Shown here: positions 1 to 8,859 of the stretch, one piece after another | How positions within the stretch are numbered: position 1 is the stretch's first letter | Layout: each line of letters opens with the position of its first letter | Made by a program: the position numbers and the translations under genes | NCBI RefSeq assembly: GCF_015234215.1 | Contig: NZ_JADEKP010000004.1 | Coordinates: forward strand, 1-64,000 | From: Clostridium chrysemydis | GTDB lineage: Bacteria; Bacillota; Clostridia; Clostridiales; Clostridiaceae | Direction: 5' to 3' | Length of the DNA: 64,000 nt | The notes under the pieces: model-generated | The model's database searches: none | Seen by the model: the letters and a program-made list of their open reading frames with translations, nothing else | Told to the model about the DNA's origin: nothing

Positions 1-1149
1 GGAACTATCGGTCACGTTGACCACGGTAAAACTACATTAACAGCTGCTATAACAACTGTTTTAGCAAACAGAGGATTCGCTGAGTCATTCAAATATGACG
101 AAATCGATAAAGCTCCAGAAGAAAAAGAAAGAGGAATCACAATCAACACTGCACACGTTGAGTACGAAACAGAAAACAGACACTACGCTCACGTTGACTG
201 TCCAGGACATGCTGACTACGTTAAGAACATGATCACTGGTGCTGCTCAATTGGACGGAGCTATCTTAGTTTGTTCAGCTGCAGATGGTCCAATGCCTCAA
301 ACAAGAGAGCATATCCTACTTGCATCAAGAGTTGGAGTTGACCACATCGTAGTATTCTTAAACAAAGCAGATATGGTAGATGACGAAGAATTATTAGAAT
401 TAGTTGAAATGGAAGTAAGAGAGCTATTAAGCGAGTACGATTTCCCAGGAGACGACATCCCAGTAATAACTGGATCAGCATTAAAAGCTTTAGAAAACCC
501 AACTGATGAAGCTGCAACAGCTTGTATCGATGAGTTAATGAAAGCAGTAGATGAGTATATCCCAACTCCAGAGAGAGCTACAGATAAACCATTCTTAATG
601 CCAATCGAGGACGTATTCACAATAACAGGAAGAGGAACAGTTGCAACTGGTAGAGTTGAAAGTGGTATCTTAAATGTTGGTGAAGAAGTTGAAATCGTAG
701 GAATTAAAGAAGAAACTAAGAAAACTGTTGTAACAGGAATCGAAATGTTCAGAAAGTTATTAGACAACGCGCAAGCTGGAGATAACATCGGAGCATTATT
801 AAGAGGAATCCAAAGAACAGAAATCGAAAGAGGTCAAGTTTTAGCTAAAACTGGATCAGTTAAACCACACAAAAAATTCGTAGGTCAAGTATACGTACTT
901 AAAAAAGAAGAAGGTGGAAGACATACTCCATTCTTCGATGGATACAGACCACAATTTTACTTCAGAACAACTGACGTAACAGGATCAATCAAATTACCAG
1001 ACGGAATGGAAATGGTAATGCCAGGAGATCACATCGACATGAACGTTGAATTAATCACTCCAGTTGCAATGGACGAAGGATTAAGATTCGCGATCAGAGA
1101 AGGTGGAAGAACAGTTGGTTCAGGAGTTGTTACTTCAATAATCGAGTAA
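1..1149 (+). CDS. tuf: Elongation factor Tu, first copy (5' end outside window)
   Basis: EF-Tu is the GTPase that delivers aminoacyl-tRNA to the ribosome in the cytoplasm. The reading frame is open from base 1 at the [13 protein letters not shown]-loop. By comparison with the full copy at 15925 only the first 15 residues are missing. The DCPGH switch and the NKAD guanine-specificity motif are present, followed by the two beta-barrel domains, ending in the same VTSIIE. By eye it differs from the second copy at only four bases (189, 250, 285, 771). One of these changes Met99 to Leu (TTG at 250). It heads the rpmG-secE-nusG side of the cluster but is separated from it by a terminator. Identification is certain. 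Confidence 0.98.
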   Translation, partial: GTIGHVDHGKTTLTAAITTVLANRGFAESFKYDEIDKAPEEKERGITINTAHVEYETENRHYAHVDCPGHADYVKNMITGAAQLDGAILVCSAADGPMPQTREHILLASRVGVDHIVVFLNKADMVDDEELLELVEMEVRELLSEYDFPGDDIPVITGSALKALENPTDEAATACIDELMKAVDEYIPTPERATDKPFLMPIEDVFTITGRGTVATGRVESGILNVGEEVEIVGIKEETKKTVVTGIEMFRKLLDNAQAGDNIGALLRGIQRTEIERGQVLAKTGSVKPHKKFVGQVYVLKKEEGGRHTPFFDGYRPQFYFRTTDVTGSIKLPDGMEMVMPGDHIDMNVELITPVAMDEGLRFAIREGGRTVGSGVVTSIIE

Positions 1150-1198
1150 TTTAAAATTTAGAATCAAATATATATACTAATTAAATATATAATTATAT

Positions 1199-1228
1199 AG
1201 GACTGGGTTTAACTACCTAGTCCTTTAT
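1199..1228 (+). terminator. Intrinsic terminator after tuf copy 1
   Basis: A nine-pair stem, AGGACTGGG (1199-1207) with CCTAGTCCT (1216-1224) including one G-U pair, encloses an 8-base loop and is followed by a short T-rich stretch. It sits 50 bases after the tuf stop, so it probably ends the tuf transcript. Confidence 0.7.
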
Positions 1229-1241
1229 AAAGAGTATATTA

Positions 1242-1270
1242 TTGACATGGTAAAAGAATTGTGATAATGT
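1242..1270 (+). promoter_or_regulatory. Promoter for rpmG-secE-nusG-rplKA
   Basis: TTGACA at 1242-1247 is followed after 17 bases by TAATGT (1265-1270), which is preceded by TGA as in an extended -10. The same TTGAC...TGATA layout recurs before rplJ (3619) and rpoB (4944), which supports the call despite a weak -10. The expected start lies about 80 bases before rpmG. Confidence 0.55.
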
Positions 1271-1298
1271 GAGAAAGTAACACACAATCACGATTTTT
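1257..1298 (+). terminator. Terminator-like hairpin overlapping the rpmG promoter
   Basis: The arms 1257-1271 and 1283-1295 (core GTGAT..TGTG with CACAATCAC, two-base bulge) pair and are followed by TTTTT at 1294-1298. It could stop read-through from tuf. Its left arm contains the -10 region of the rpmG promoter, so transcripts starting there would carry only part of it. Confidence 0.45.
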
Positions 1299-1358
1299 AG
1301 ATACAGTAAGAGGAAATTAACTCTTAGAATATATATATAAAAACTGGAGGTGCGAACC

Positions 1359-1508
1359 GTGAGAGTAAAAATAACTTTAGCATGCACAGAGTGTAAACAA
1401 AGAAACTACAACTCAATGAAGAATAAGAAAAACAACCCAGACAGAATAGAAATGAACAAATACTGCAAATTCTGTAAAAAGCATACTCTTCATAGAGAAA
1501 CTAAGTAA
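1359..1508 (+). CDS. rpmG: 50S ribosomal protein L33 (zinc form)
   Basis: This is a 49-residue large-subunit protein. The GTG start at 1359 follows GGAGGTG at the right distance. The sequence begins [17 protein letters not shown] and has two CxxC pairs (Cys9/12 and Cys36/39), marking the zinc-binding C+ form. Length and position just before secE and nusG are standard for Firmicutes. It is too short for many gene finders but is clearly real. Confidence 0.95.
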   Translation: MRVKITLACTECKQRNYNSMKNKKNNPDRIEMNKYCKFCKKHTLHRETK

Positions 1509-1563
1509 TTCAAAGCGATTTTAGAAATGACACAGACTTATATAAGAGTAAGGATGTGAATTT

Positions 1564-1788
1564 ATGACTAGTAAAAAAGTAAAAAGCACTGCTTCTACTA
1601 AAGGGGGCAAGTCAAACTTCTTTAAAGACGTGTTAGCTGAATTAAAAAGAATAACATGGCCTTCAAAAGAAGAAACAAAGAAAGCATTAATTGCAGTTCT
1701 TGGGTTCGCCCTAGTATACATAGTGTTAGTAGGCGGACTAGACTACATTTTTCAAAACCTCTTTGAAGTAGTTTTGAAACTTAAATAA
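1564..1788 (+). CDS. secE: Preprotein translocase subunit SecE
   Basis: SecE is the small essential membrane subunit of the SecYEG channel. The 74-residue protein has a basic, soluble N-terminus, then the amphipathic FFKDVLAELKRITWPSKEE signature (about residues 19-37) and a single membrane span of about 20 residues (about 43-65). It is a normal length for the short one-span Gram-positive SecE. It lies between rpmG and nusG, 15 bases before the nusG start, and is presumably co-transcribed. Confidence 0.95.
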   Translation: MTSKKVKSTASTKGGKSNFFKDVLAELKRITWPSKEETKKALIAVLGFALVYIVLVGGLDYIFQNLFEVVLKLK

Positions 1789-1803
1789 AAGGAGGTTTAG
1801 TAG

Positions 1804-2346
1804 GTGTCTGACACTGAAGGAAATATGAGTGAAAGAGCAAGATGGTACGTAGTACATACGTATTCTGGGTACGAAAACAAAGTTAAAGTAAACATCGAAA
1901 AAGTTGTTGAAAACAGAAACTTAGAACATCTTATTCAAGATATCCAAATTCCTATGGAAGAAGCTATCGAAGAAAAAGATGGTAAGCAAAAAGTAACTTT
2001 AAAGAAAAAGTTCCCAGGTTATGTAATAGTGAAGATGCTAATGACAGATGAATCTTGGTATGTTGTAAGAAACACTAGAGGAGTTACAGGATTCGTAGGA
2101 CCTGGTTCTAAACCAGTGCCTCTTACTGACTATGAGGTTGAATCAATGGGAGTTGTTGAACTACCATCTGATGTAGATCTTGAAGTAGGTGAAAGTGTAA
2201 GAGTTATCTCTGGACCACTTAGAGAATTTGTTGCAACTATCCAAGAGATTAATCTAGAGCAACACAAAATCAAAGCATCAGTTGATATGTTTGGAAGAGA
2301 AACATTGGCTGAGCTAGAATTCAATCAAATTGAGAAATTAGTTTAA
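1804..2346 (+). CDS. nusG: Transcription termination/antitermination factor NusG
   Basis: NusG binds RNA polymerase and modulates pausing, termination and transcription-translation coupling. The GTG start at 1804 lies 7 bases after GGAGGT (1791-1796). An ATG at 1825 is in frame but has no good ribosome binding site. Of 180 residues, the N-terminal NGN domain begins around RWYVVHTYSGYE and the C-terminal KOW domain contains VRVISGPLREF. Length is normal. It is followed by the L1-type RNA element and rplK. Confidence 0.96.
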   Translation: MSDTEGNMSERARWYVVHTYSGYENKVKVNIEKVVENRNLEHLIQDIQIPMEEAIEEKDGKQKVTLKKKFPGYVIVKMLMTDESWYVVRNTRGVTGFVGPGSKPVPLTDYEVESMGVVELPSDVDLEVGESVRVISGPLREFVATIQEINLEQHKIKASVDMFGRETLAELEFNQIEKLV

Positions 2347-2367
2347 TTTATAGCTGATTTTAATCAA

Positions 2368-2412
2368 GTGGGAGGATAACAAAACAAGAAATAGGTTATC
2401 CGTATATACCAC
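2368..2412 (+). ncRNA. Putative L1-binding RNA element upstream of rplK
   Basis: GTGG (2368-2371) pairs with CCAC (2409-2412). Next come a GA / GTATATA internal loop and a perfect inner stem GGATAAC (2374-2380) with GTTATCC (2395-2401). The GTGGGAGG...ATACCAC framework is the one found in the L1 stalk of 23S rRNA (helices 77-78), the natural target of protein L1. L1 is known to repress the L11-L1 operon through such a mimic. The motif is seen directly; the function is inferred. Confidence 0.75.
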
Positions 2413-2432
2413 AGTATAGGAGGAATAATAAA

Positions 2433-2858
2433 ATGGCTAAGAAAGTAACTGGAATGATTAAACTTCAACTTGCTGCAGGAAAGGCAACTCCAGCACCACC
2501 AGTAGGTCCTGCATTAGGACAACACGGTGTAAACATCATGGGATTCTGTAAGGAGTTCAACGCAAAAACTGCTGATAAAGCTGGACTAATAATACCAGTA
2601 GTTATCACAGTATACCAAGACAGATCATTTAGTTTTATACTAAAAACTCCACCAGCTGCAGTACTAATCAAAAAAGAATTAGGACTTGAAAGTGGATCAG
2701 GAGTACCAAACAAAACTAAAGTTGGTATGTTAACTAAAGAGCAAGTTAAGAAAATCGCAGAAATCAAAATGCCAGACTTAAATGCTGCATCTGTAGAAAG
2801 CGCTATGAGAATGGTTGCTGGTACAGCAAGAAGTATGGGTGTAACTGTAGAAGAGTAA
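2433..2858 (+). CDS. rplK: 50S ribosomal protein L11
   Basis: L11 forms the base of the GTPase-associated stalk and contacts translation factors. The 141-residue protein has the N-terminal proline-rich hinge ([13 protein letters not shown], about residues 20-33) and the C-terminal rRNA-binding domain. The ATG at 2433 follows AGGAGG (2418-2423). It is the first gene after the L1-type element and precedes rplA, the conventional L11-L1 pair. Confidence 0.97.
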   Translation: MAKKVTGMIKLQLAAGKATPAPPVGPALGQHGVNIMGFCKEFNAKTADKAGLIIPVVITVYQDRSFSFILKTPPAAVLIKKELGLESGSGVPNKTKVGMLTKEQVKKIAEIKMPDLNAASVESAMRMVAGTARSMGVTVEE

Positions 2859-2873
2859 TTTTCATTAAAAATA

Positions 2874-2900
2874 GTGGGAGGTAAAAACCGCTAATACCAC
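2874..2900 (+). ncRNA. Second putative L1-binding RNA element, upstream of rplA
   Basis: GTGG (2874-2877) pairs with CCAC (2897-2900), with the same GA internal loop and ATACCAC side, closed by a short inner GGT/ACC stem with an AAAA loop. It is a compact version of the element before rplK. The ribosome binding site of rplA follows directly (AAAGGAGG, 2901-2908), so bound L1 could block rplA translation. Function is inferred from similarity to the 23S L1 site. Confidence 0.65.
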
Positions 2901-2915
2901 AAAGGAGGCTTATAA

Positions 2916-3602
2916 ATGGGAAAGAAATATGTTGAAAGTGCAAAGTTAATAGACAAAAATGCTTTATACAATCCAGAAGAGGCTTTAGAGTTATCTGTAA
3001 AAACTGCAAAAGCTAACTTCGATGAAACAATCGAATTACACGTAAGACTTGGGGTAGATCCAAGACATGCAGACCAACAAGTTAGAGGTGCTGTAGTATT
3101 ACCACACGGAACAGGTAAAGAGGTAAAAGTTTTAGTTTTTGCTAAAGGAGATAAAGCAAACGAAGCTCAAGAAGCGGGAGCAGATTTCGTTGGAGCTGAA
3201 GAATTAGTTCAAAAGATCCAATCAGAAAACTGGTTCGACTACGATGTAGTTGTAGCTACTCCAGATATGATGGGTGTAGTTGGTAGAATAGGTAGAGTTT
3301 TAGGACCTAAAGGATTAATGCCAAACCCTAAATCAGGAACAGTAACATTTGATGTAGCTAAAGCAATTGCTGACATCAAAGCTGGTAAAGTAGAGTACAG
3401 AGTTGATAAAACAGCTATCGTACACTGCCCAATCGGTAAAAAATCATTCGGAGTTGAAAAATTACAAGACAACTTCACAACATTAATGGATGCTTTAGTA
3501 AAAGCTAAACCAGCTGCTGCTAAAGGACAATACATTAAATCAGTAACTGTATCAAGCACAATGGGACCTGGTGCTAAAATCAACCCAGTAAAAGTTTTAT
3601 AA
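2916..3602 (+). CDS. rplA: 50S ribosomal protein L1
   Basis: L1 forms the mobile stalk at the tRNA exit side of the large subunit and represses its own operon in several bacteria. Of 228 residues, the two-domain L1 fold is recognisable from the [21 protein letters not shown] block in the middle and the [12 protein letters not shown]-terminus. The start follows AAAGGAGG. A new promoter and the L10 leader lie just downstream, so this gene probably ends the rpmG-rplA unit. Confidence 0.97.
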   Translation: MGKKYVESAKLIDKNALYNPEEALELSVKTAKANFDETIELHVRLGVDPRHADQQVRGAVVLPHGTGKEVKVLVFAKGDKANEAQEAGADFVGAEELVQKIQSENWFDYDVVVATPDMMGVVGRIGRVLGPKGLMPNPKSGTVTFDVAKAIADIKAGKVEYRVDKTAIVHCPIGKKSFGVEKLQDNFTTLMDALVKAKPAAAKGQYIKSVTVSSTMGPGAKINPVKVL

Positions 3603-3618
3603 TTCGACAAAAAAATAG

Positions 3619-3647
3619 TTGACTTATTAAAATTTAAGTGATACAAT
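3619..3647 (+). promoter_or_regulatory. Promoter of rplJ-rplL
   Basis: TTGACT (3619-3624), a 17-base spacer and TACAAT (3642-3647) preceded by TGA form a strong sigma-A promoter with an extended -10. Transcription would begin near 3654, just before the L10 leader. Confidence 0.85.
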
Positions 3648-3654
3648 AGTTCAT

Positions 3655-3782
3655 GTTGAAAAAAGAAATATAGTTCCGTAGACAGTAGGTGCTTAACGGC
3701 ATAACGTAAACAACCTACCGAGGGTCCTTAAATACATGTTTAATTTTAGGTCTTCCTCTGTCTACGGGAAGACCTTTATTTA
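3655..3782 (+). ncRNA. L10 leader RNA with intrinsic terminator
   Basis: CCGTAGACAG (3676-3685) is exactly complementary to CTGTCTACGG (3758-3767), giving the closing helix of the leader. The terminator stem AGGTCTTCC (3748-3756) with GGAAGACCT (3767-3775), followed by TTTATTTAT, has the second closing strand as its loop, so the two folds compete. This is the Firmicute ribosomal L10 leader, bound by L10(L12)4 to repress rplJL. The structure is read from the sequence; the family assignment is from position and architecture. Confidence 0.85.
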
Positions 3783-3820
3783 TAATAGAGCAGGTAATAC
3801 TGTGAGGAGGTGGACACACA

Positions 3821-4324
3821 GTGAACAAGAACAGACAATTAAAAGAAGCAAAAGTTGCTGAAATCAGAGAAAAATTAGAAAAAGCAAAAGGTGTTGTTTT
3901 AACTGATTATCAAGGTTTAACTGTTGAAGAAGATACTCAATTAAGAAAGAACTTAAGAGAGGCTGGAGTAGAATACAAAGTATACAAAAATACTTTAGTT
4001 ACTTTAGCTGCTAAAGAATTAGGATTCGATGGTGTTGTAGAATACTTAGAAGGTCCTGTTTCAATAGCATTCGGATATGACGATGCAACAGTAGCTGCAA
4101 GAGTTTTAAATGATTTCGCTAAGGATCACAAGAAACTTGAGTTAAAAGCTGGTATAGTTGAAGGTGATGTTTATGATAAAGATCAAATCACAAAAATCGC
4201 TTCAATACCATCAAAAGAAGTTCTTATTGCAAAACTTCTTGGAAGTATCAAGAGCCCATTATCAAATCTTGCATACTTATTAAATGCAATAAAAGAGAAA
4301 AAAGAAGCTGAATCAGCTGAATAA
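3821..4324 (+). CDS. rplJ: 50S ribosomal protein L10
   Basis: L10 anchors L7/L12 dimers to the ribosomal stalk. The 167-residue protein starts with GTG at 3821, about 9 bases after GAGGAGG. The N-terminal rRNA/L11-binding domain ([15 protein letters not shown]...) and the C-terminal L12-binding helix are visible. It is preceded by its own promoter and L10 leader and followed by rplL, the invariant partner. Confidence 0.97.
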   Translation: MNKNRQLKEAKVAEIREKLEKAKGVVLTDYQGLTVEEDTQLRKNLREAGVEYKVYKNTLVTLAAKELGFDGVVEYLEGPVSIAFGYDDATVAARVLNDFAKDHKKLELKAGIVEGDVYDKDQITKIASIPSKEVLIAKLLGSIKSPLSNLAYLLNAIKEKKEAESAE

Positions 4325-4379
4325 TAGAATTAATTCAAAGAATTAATTTGGTTTTAAAAATTTTGGAGGTGCAATTAAA

Positions 4380-4742
4380 ATGACAAGAGAAGATATCATT
4401 CAAGCTATAAAAGAAATGACAGTTTTAGAATTAAACGAATTAGTAACTGCTTGCGAAGAGGAGTTCGGAGTAAGCGCTGCTGCACCAGTTGCAGCTGCTG
4501 GAGCTGTAGCAGGAGCTGCTGCAGAAGAAAAATCAGAGTTCGACGTAGTTTTAACTAACGCTGGAGCTAACAAAATCAAAGTTATCAAAGTAGTTAGAGA
4601 AATAACTGGTTTAGGATTAAAAGAAGCTAAAGAAATAGTTGATGGAGCTCCTAAAACACTTAAAGAAGCTGTAGCTAAAGAAGCTGCTGAAGAAATGAAA
4701 GCTAAATTAGCTGAAGTTGGAGCAGAAGTAGAAGTTAAATAG
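4380..4742 (+). CDS. rplL: 50S ribosomal protein L7/L12
   Basis: L12 is the multicopy stalk protein that recruits translational GTPases. The 120-residue protein has the N-terminal dimerisation domain, an Ala/Gly-rich flexible hinge (about residues 36-52) and the conserved C-terminal domain with [16 protein letters not shown]. The ATG follows TTGGAGGTG. Two terminators follow it, separating it from rpoB. Confidence 0.97.
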   Translation: MTREDIIQAIKEMTVLELNELVTACEEEFGVSAAAPVAAAGAVAGAAAEEKSEFDVVLTNAGANKIKVIKVVREITGLGLKEAKEIVDGAPKTLKEAVAKEAAEEMKAKLAEVGAEVEVK

Positions 4743-4774
4743 TATTTGACTTGCTTTAGTAATAGTAATTATAT

Positions 4775-4803
4775 AAAAAGGTGCTTTTATAGCACCTTTT
4801 TAT
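4775..4803 (+). terminator. Terminator after rplL
   Basis: The perfect stem AAAAAGGTGCT (4775-4785) with AGCACCTTTTT (4791-4801) has a TTTAT loop and ends in a T run. It closes the rplJL transcript 33 bases after the stop codon. Confidence 0.85.
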
Positions 4804-4817
4804 TTCCACTAATTTTG

Positions 4818-4866
4818 AAACTATATAAAATATCCACAAAAATCAGGATACTTTATATAGTTTTAT
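4818..4866 (+). terminator. Second long hairpin terminator downstream of rplL
   Basis: An 18-pair stem with one A/C mismatch joins 4818-4835 and 4846-4863 around a 10-base loop and ends in TTTTATTT. It is AT-rich but long. Together with the preceding terminator it insulates rpoBC from rplJL. The remaining bases up to the rpoB promoter hold no recognisable gene. Confidence 0.6.
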
Positions 4867-4943
4867 TTATAGTATGGGGTTGTAAACATGCTATAAATTT
4901 TTATAAAAATATAAATATATTAATTTATTGATAAAATAATATG

Positions 4944-4972
4944 TTGACATAACACATAAGGTGTGATACTAT
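4944..4972 (+). promoter_or_regulatory. Promoter of rpoB-rpoC
   Basis: TTGACA (4944-4949) and TACTAT (4967-4972) are separated by 17 bases, and TGA immediately precedes the -10. Transcription would start near 4979, giving an rpoB leader of about 150 bases. Confidence 0.75.
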
Positions 4973-5063
4973 CATTAAATGTACTATTCAATATGGAGAA
5001 GTATATTTAGTCGAAAATAAGGTATAATCAATAATAGCGATTATATCACTATCAAGATGCTGT

Positions 5064-5107
5064 CCGAAAGCTAAAGTCCTTAGGGAAGTTATGCTTTTGG
5101 TTATTTT
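5064..5107 (+). promoter_or_regulatory. Possible attenuator hairpin in the rpoB leader
   Basis: CCGAAAGC (5064-5071) can pair with GCTTTTGG (5093-5100) with G-U help, followed by TTATTTT. It lies between the rpoB promoter and the rpoB start and resembles a weak intrinsic terminator or leader fold. I know of no named family for it. Confidence 0.4.
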
Positions 5108-5131
5108 AGTTTATACAAGGGGTGAAAATTC

Positions 5132-8100
5132 ATGGTACATCCTGTCCAATCTGGAAAAAGAACAAGAATGAGTTTTGGTAAAGTTAAAGATGTAACAGAT
5201 ATGCCAAATCTTATCGAAGTACAATTAGATTCATACGAGTGGTTTTTAAAGGAAGGTCTTCATGAAGTATTTGATGACATTAATCCTATTGGAAATTTCA
5301 CAGGTAATCTAGTACTTGAATTCGTTGATTACAAACTTGATAAAGAAAATATCAAGTACTCAGTGGAAGAGTGTAAGGAGAGAGATTCAACTTATGCAGC
5401 ACCACTAAAGGTATCAGTAAGACTTACTAATACTGAAACAGGAGAAATAAAAGAGCAAGAAGTATTTATGGGTGATTTCCCATTAATGACAGAACAAGGA
5501 ACTTTTATAATTAATGGAGCTGAGAGAGTTATCGTCAGCCAATTAGTTAGATCTCCAGGTGTATACTATAGCCAAACAAGAGATAAGAATGGTAAAAGAT
5601 TATTCTCATCAACTGTTATTCCTAATAGAGGAGCATGGCTTGAGTATGAAACAGATTCAAACGATATTATATACGTAAGAATCGACAAAACAAGAAAACT
5701 TCCAATAAGTATCTTAGCTAGAGCTATGGGTATAGGAAGTGATCAAGAGCTTTTAGATTACTTCGGTGAAGAAGAAAGATTTAGAGCTTCAATAGAAAAA
5801 GATAACACTAAAACAGAAGAGGAAGCTTTACTTGAGATCTATAAGAGATTAAGACCAGGTGAGCCACCTACTGTAGAAAGTGCTGTATCATTAATCGATT
5901 CATTATTCTTCGATGCAAAAAGATACGACATGTCAAGAGTAGGTAGATACAAGTTTAATAAAAAACTTGCTATTAACTTAAGAATTGCAAACCAAGTTGC
6001 AGCTGTAGATGTAGTTAATCCTACAACAGGTGAAATAATGGTAGAGCAAGGAGAGAAAATCAGCAGAGATATGGCAGAAGCTATTCAAAATGCTGGAATT
6101 AACTCAGTAGATGTTTTAGTAGAAGATAAAGTTGTTAGAGTTATAGGTAGCCACTTTGTTAATTTAGAAAAAGTTGTATCATTCGATATTTCTGATTTAA
6201 ATGTTAAAGAACAAGTACACTATCCAACTCTTAAAGAAATCTTAGACAACTTTACAGATGAAGAAACAATTAAAGAAGAAATTAAGAAAAACATAAACAA
6301 ATTAATACCTAAGCACATAATCAAAGATGATATCTTTGCAACTATCAGCTATGAATTAGGATTAGCTTATGGAATAGGATATATAGATGATATTGATCAC
6401 TTAGGAAATAGAAGATTAAGATCTGTTGGTGAATTACTTCAAAACCAATTCAGAATTGGTTTATCAAGAATGGAAAGAGTAGTTAGAGAGAGAATGACTA
6501 TTCAAGACCAAGAAGCGATAACACCTCAAATGCTTATCAATATAAGACCAGTTGCTGCAGCTATTAAAGAATTCTTTGGTAGTTCACAATTATCACAATT
6601 CATGGATCAAACAAATCCACTTTCAGAGTTAACTCACAAGAGAAGACTTTCAGCTTTAGGACCAGGAGGTCTTTCAAGAGAAAGAGCTGGTTTCGAAGTT
6701 AGAGACGTTCACCACTCTCATTATGGTAGAATGTGTCCAATCGAGACTCCAGAGGGACCAAACATAGGTCTTATAAACTCTCTTGCAACTTATGCTAAAG
6801 TTAATGAATATGGATTTATTGAAACTCCATACAGAATTGTTGATAAAGCTAATAAGAGAGCAACTATGGAAATAAGATACTTTACAGCTGACGAAGAGGA
6901 CCAATACCTTGTAGCCCAAGCTAACGAACCTTTAGATGAAGATGGAAACTTCATTCACGATAAAGTAACAGTTAGATATATGGAAGAAGTTATAGTAGTT
7001 CCTGCTTCAGATGTAGATCTTATGGACGTATCACCTAGACAAATCGTTTCAGTAGCAACAGCTATGATACCATTCCTTGAGAATGATGACGCATCAAGAG
7101 CTCTAATGGGATCAAACATGCAACGTCAAGCAGTACCACTATTAAAGCCACAAGCTCCAATAGTAGGAACAGGAATTGAGTACAGAGCAGCAGCTGATTC
7201 TGGGGTTCTTCCAAAAGCGAAAAACGCTGGAACAGTTACTTATGTAAGTGCTAGTGAAATAAAAGTTAAAAGAGATGTTGATGGTGGAATCGACACATAC
7301 AAGTTATTAAAGTTCAAAAGAAGTAACCAAGGTACTTGTATAAATCAAAGACCATTAGTTAGCGTTGGTGAGATGGTATTCAAAAACCAAGTACTAGCAG
7401 ACGGTCCTTCAACTGATCTAGGAGAAATCGCATTAGGTAAAAATATCAGAATGGGATTCATAACTTGGGAAGGTTACAACTATGAGGATGCTATGCTTAT
7501 CTCAGAAGAGTTAGTAAGAGAAGATGTATTTACATCAATCCACATAGAAGAATATGAATGTGAAGCTAGAGACACTAAGTTAGGGCCTGAAGAAATAACT
7601 AGGGATATTCCTAACGTAAGTGAAGACGCTTTAAAAGATATAGATGAAAGAGGAATAATCAGAATCGGTGCTGAAGTTAGATCAGGAGATATCTTAGTTG
7701 GTAAAGTTACACCAAAAGGTGAAACTGAATTAACTGCTGAAGAAAGATTATTAAGAGCTATATTTGGTGAAAAAGCAAGAGAAGTTAGAGATACTTCATT
7801 AAGAGTACCTCACGGGGAAGCTGGTATCATAGTTGATATCAAAGTATTCACAAGAGAAAATGGTGATGAATTAAACCCTGGAGTTAACGAACTTGTAAGA
7901 GCTTATATAGCACAAAAAAGAAAAATCTCTGTTGGAGATAAGATGGCTGGACGTCACGGTAACAAAGGGGTTATCTCAAGGGTATTACCTGAAGAAGATA
8001 TGCCATTCTTACCAGATGGAAGACCACTTCAAATCTGCTTAAATCCACTAGGGGTTCCATCACGTATGAACATCGGTCAGGTACTTGAAGTTCACTTAGG

Positions 8101-8839
8101 ATGGGCAGCTAGTCAATTAGGATGGCACATAGCTACTCCTGTATTCGACGGTGCAACAGAAGAAAATATAGAACAATGTTTAGTAGATGCTGGATATAAT
8201 GCTAACGGTAAAACAGTTCTTTTCGATGGAAGAACTGGAGAAGCTTTCGATAACGAAGTAACAGTAGGTATCATGTATATCCTGAAACTTGCTCACTTAG
8301 TTGATGATAAGATTCACGCAAGATCAACAGGTCCTTACTCACTAGTAACTCAACAACCACTAGGTGGTAAAGCTCAGTTCGGTGGACAGAGATTTGGAGA
8401 GATGGAAGTTTGGGCACTTGAAGCATACGGTGCAGCACATACATTACAAGAAATATTAACTGTTAAGTCTGATGATGTTGTTGGTAGAGTTAAAACTTAC
8501 GAGGCTATCGTAAAGGGTGAAAACATACCAGAGCCAGGAGTTCCTGAATCATTCAAAGTTCTTATAAAAGAATTACAAGCGTTATGCTTAGATGTAAGAG
8601 TTCTTAGCAAGAATGAAGAAGTTAAGATAAAAGAATTAACTGAAGAAAATGAAGACAGTAACGGTGAATTAGAAGTTAACATAGAAGGAACAGAGGAATT
8701 CGTTCCAGCTCAACCTACTATGGAAACTAATGATGGTTATACTTCAAACGAAGACGAAGAAGAGGAAGAGTTTGAAGGATTCCAATTAGAAGAGTTAGAT
8801 GATAACTTAGATCTTGAAGATTTTAATGATGAACACTAA
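5132..8839 (+). CDS. rpoB: DNA-directed RNA polymerase subunit beta
   Basis: This is the catalytic RNA polymerase subunit. At 1235 residues the length suits the Firmicute form, which lacks the large E. coli insertions. The rifampicin pocket reads [17 protein letters not shown] and then [13 protein letters not shown], the unmutated sequence expected of a sensitive enzyme. The [11 protein letters not shown] block and the C-terminal clamp region ([17 protein letters not shown]) are present. The tail is a very acidic extension of about 80 residues. The ATG follows AAGGGGTG. rpoC begins 20 bases after the stop. Confidence 0.98.
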   Translation: MVHPVQSGKRTRMSFGKVKDVTDMPNLIEVQLDSYEWFLKEGLHEVFDDINPIGNFTGNLVLEFVDYKLDKENIKYSVEECKERDSTYAAPLKVSVRLTNTETGEIKEQEVFMGDFPLMTEQGTFIINGAERVIVSQLVRSPGVYYSQTRDKNGKRLFSSTVIPNRGAWLEYETDSNDIIYVRIDKTRKLPISILARAMGIGSDQELLDYFGEEERFRASIEKDNTKTEEEALLEIYKRLRPGEPPTVESAVSLIDSLFFDAKRYDMSRVGRYKFNKKLAINLRIANQVAAVDVVNPTTGEIMVEQGEKISRDMAEAIQNAGINSVDVLVEDKVVRVIGSHFVNLEKVVSFDISDLNVKEQVHYPTLKEILDNFTDEETIKEEIKKNINKLIPKHIIKDDIFATISYELGLAYGIGYIDDIDHLGNRRLRSVGELLQNQFRIGLSRMERVVRERMTIQDQEAITPQMLINIRPVAAAIKEFFGSSQLSQFMDQTNPLSELTHKRRLSALGPGGLSRERAGFEVRDVHHSHYGRMCPIETPEGPNIGLINSLATYAKVNEYGFIETPYRIVDKANKRATMEIRYFTADEEDQYLVAQANEPLDEDGNFIHDKVTVRYMEEVIVVPASDVDLMDVSPRQIVSVATAMIPFLENDDASRALMGSNMQRQAVPLLKPQAPIVGTGIEYRAAADSGVLPKAKNAGTVTYVSASEIKVKRDVDGGIDTYKLLKFKRSNQGTCINQRPLVSVGEMVFKNQVLADGPSTDLGEIALGKNIRMGFITWEGYNYEDAMLISEELVREDVFTSIHIEEYECEARDTKLGPEEITRDIPNVSEDALKDIDERGIIRIGAEVRSGDILVGKVTPKGETELTAEERLLRAIFGEKAREVRDTSLRVPHGEAGIIVDIKVFTRENGDELNPGVNELVRAYIAQKRKISVGDKMAGRHGNKGVISRVLPEEDMPFLPDGRPLQICLNPLGVPSRMNIGQVLEVHLGWAASQLGWHIATPVFDGATEENIEQCLVDAGYNANGKTVLFDGRTGEAFDNEVTVGIMYILKLAHLVDDKIHARSTGPYSLVTQQPLGGKAQFGGQRFGEMEVWALEAYGAAHTLQEILTVKSDDVVGRVKTYEAIVKGENIPEPGVPESFKVLIKELQALCLDVRVLSKNEEVKIKELTEENEDSNGELEVNIEGTEEFVPAQPTMETNDGYTSNEDEEEEEFEGFQLEELDDNLDLEDFNDEH

Positions 8840-8859
8840 TTTTGAAGGGAGGCTTACCC

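Noticed and set aside
260-788. Long minus-strand open frames over tuf (and the equivalents at 16229-16757)
   Set aside because: They mirror the codon bias of tuf and have no ribosome binding sites or recognisable domains.
2465-2767. Minus-strand frames over ribosomal protein genes (here rplK, likewise rplA, rplN, rplB and others)
   Set aside because: They are shadows of strongly biased genes; no start signals and no family similarity.
4746-4931. Open frame of 61 codons after rplL
   Set aside because: It runs through two terminator hairpins, has no ribosome binding site and encodes a low-complexity hydrophobic peptide. It is noncoding.
5023-5028. A second TATAAT upstream of rpoB
   Set aside because: No usable -35 lies at the right distance, and the promoter at 4944-4972 explains rpoB better.
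8842-8859. Earlier TTG start for rpoC
   Set aside because: It lies upstream of the AAGGGAGG site; the start at 8860 gives the conserved N-terminus.
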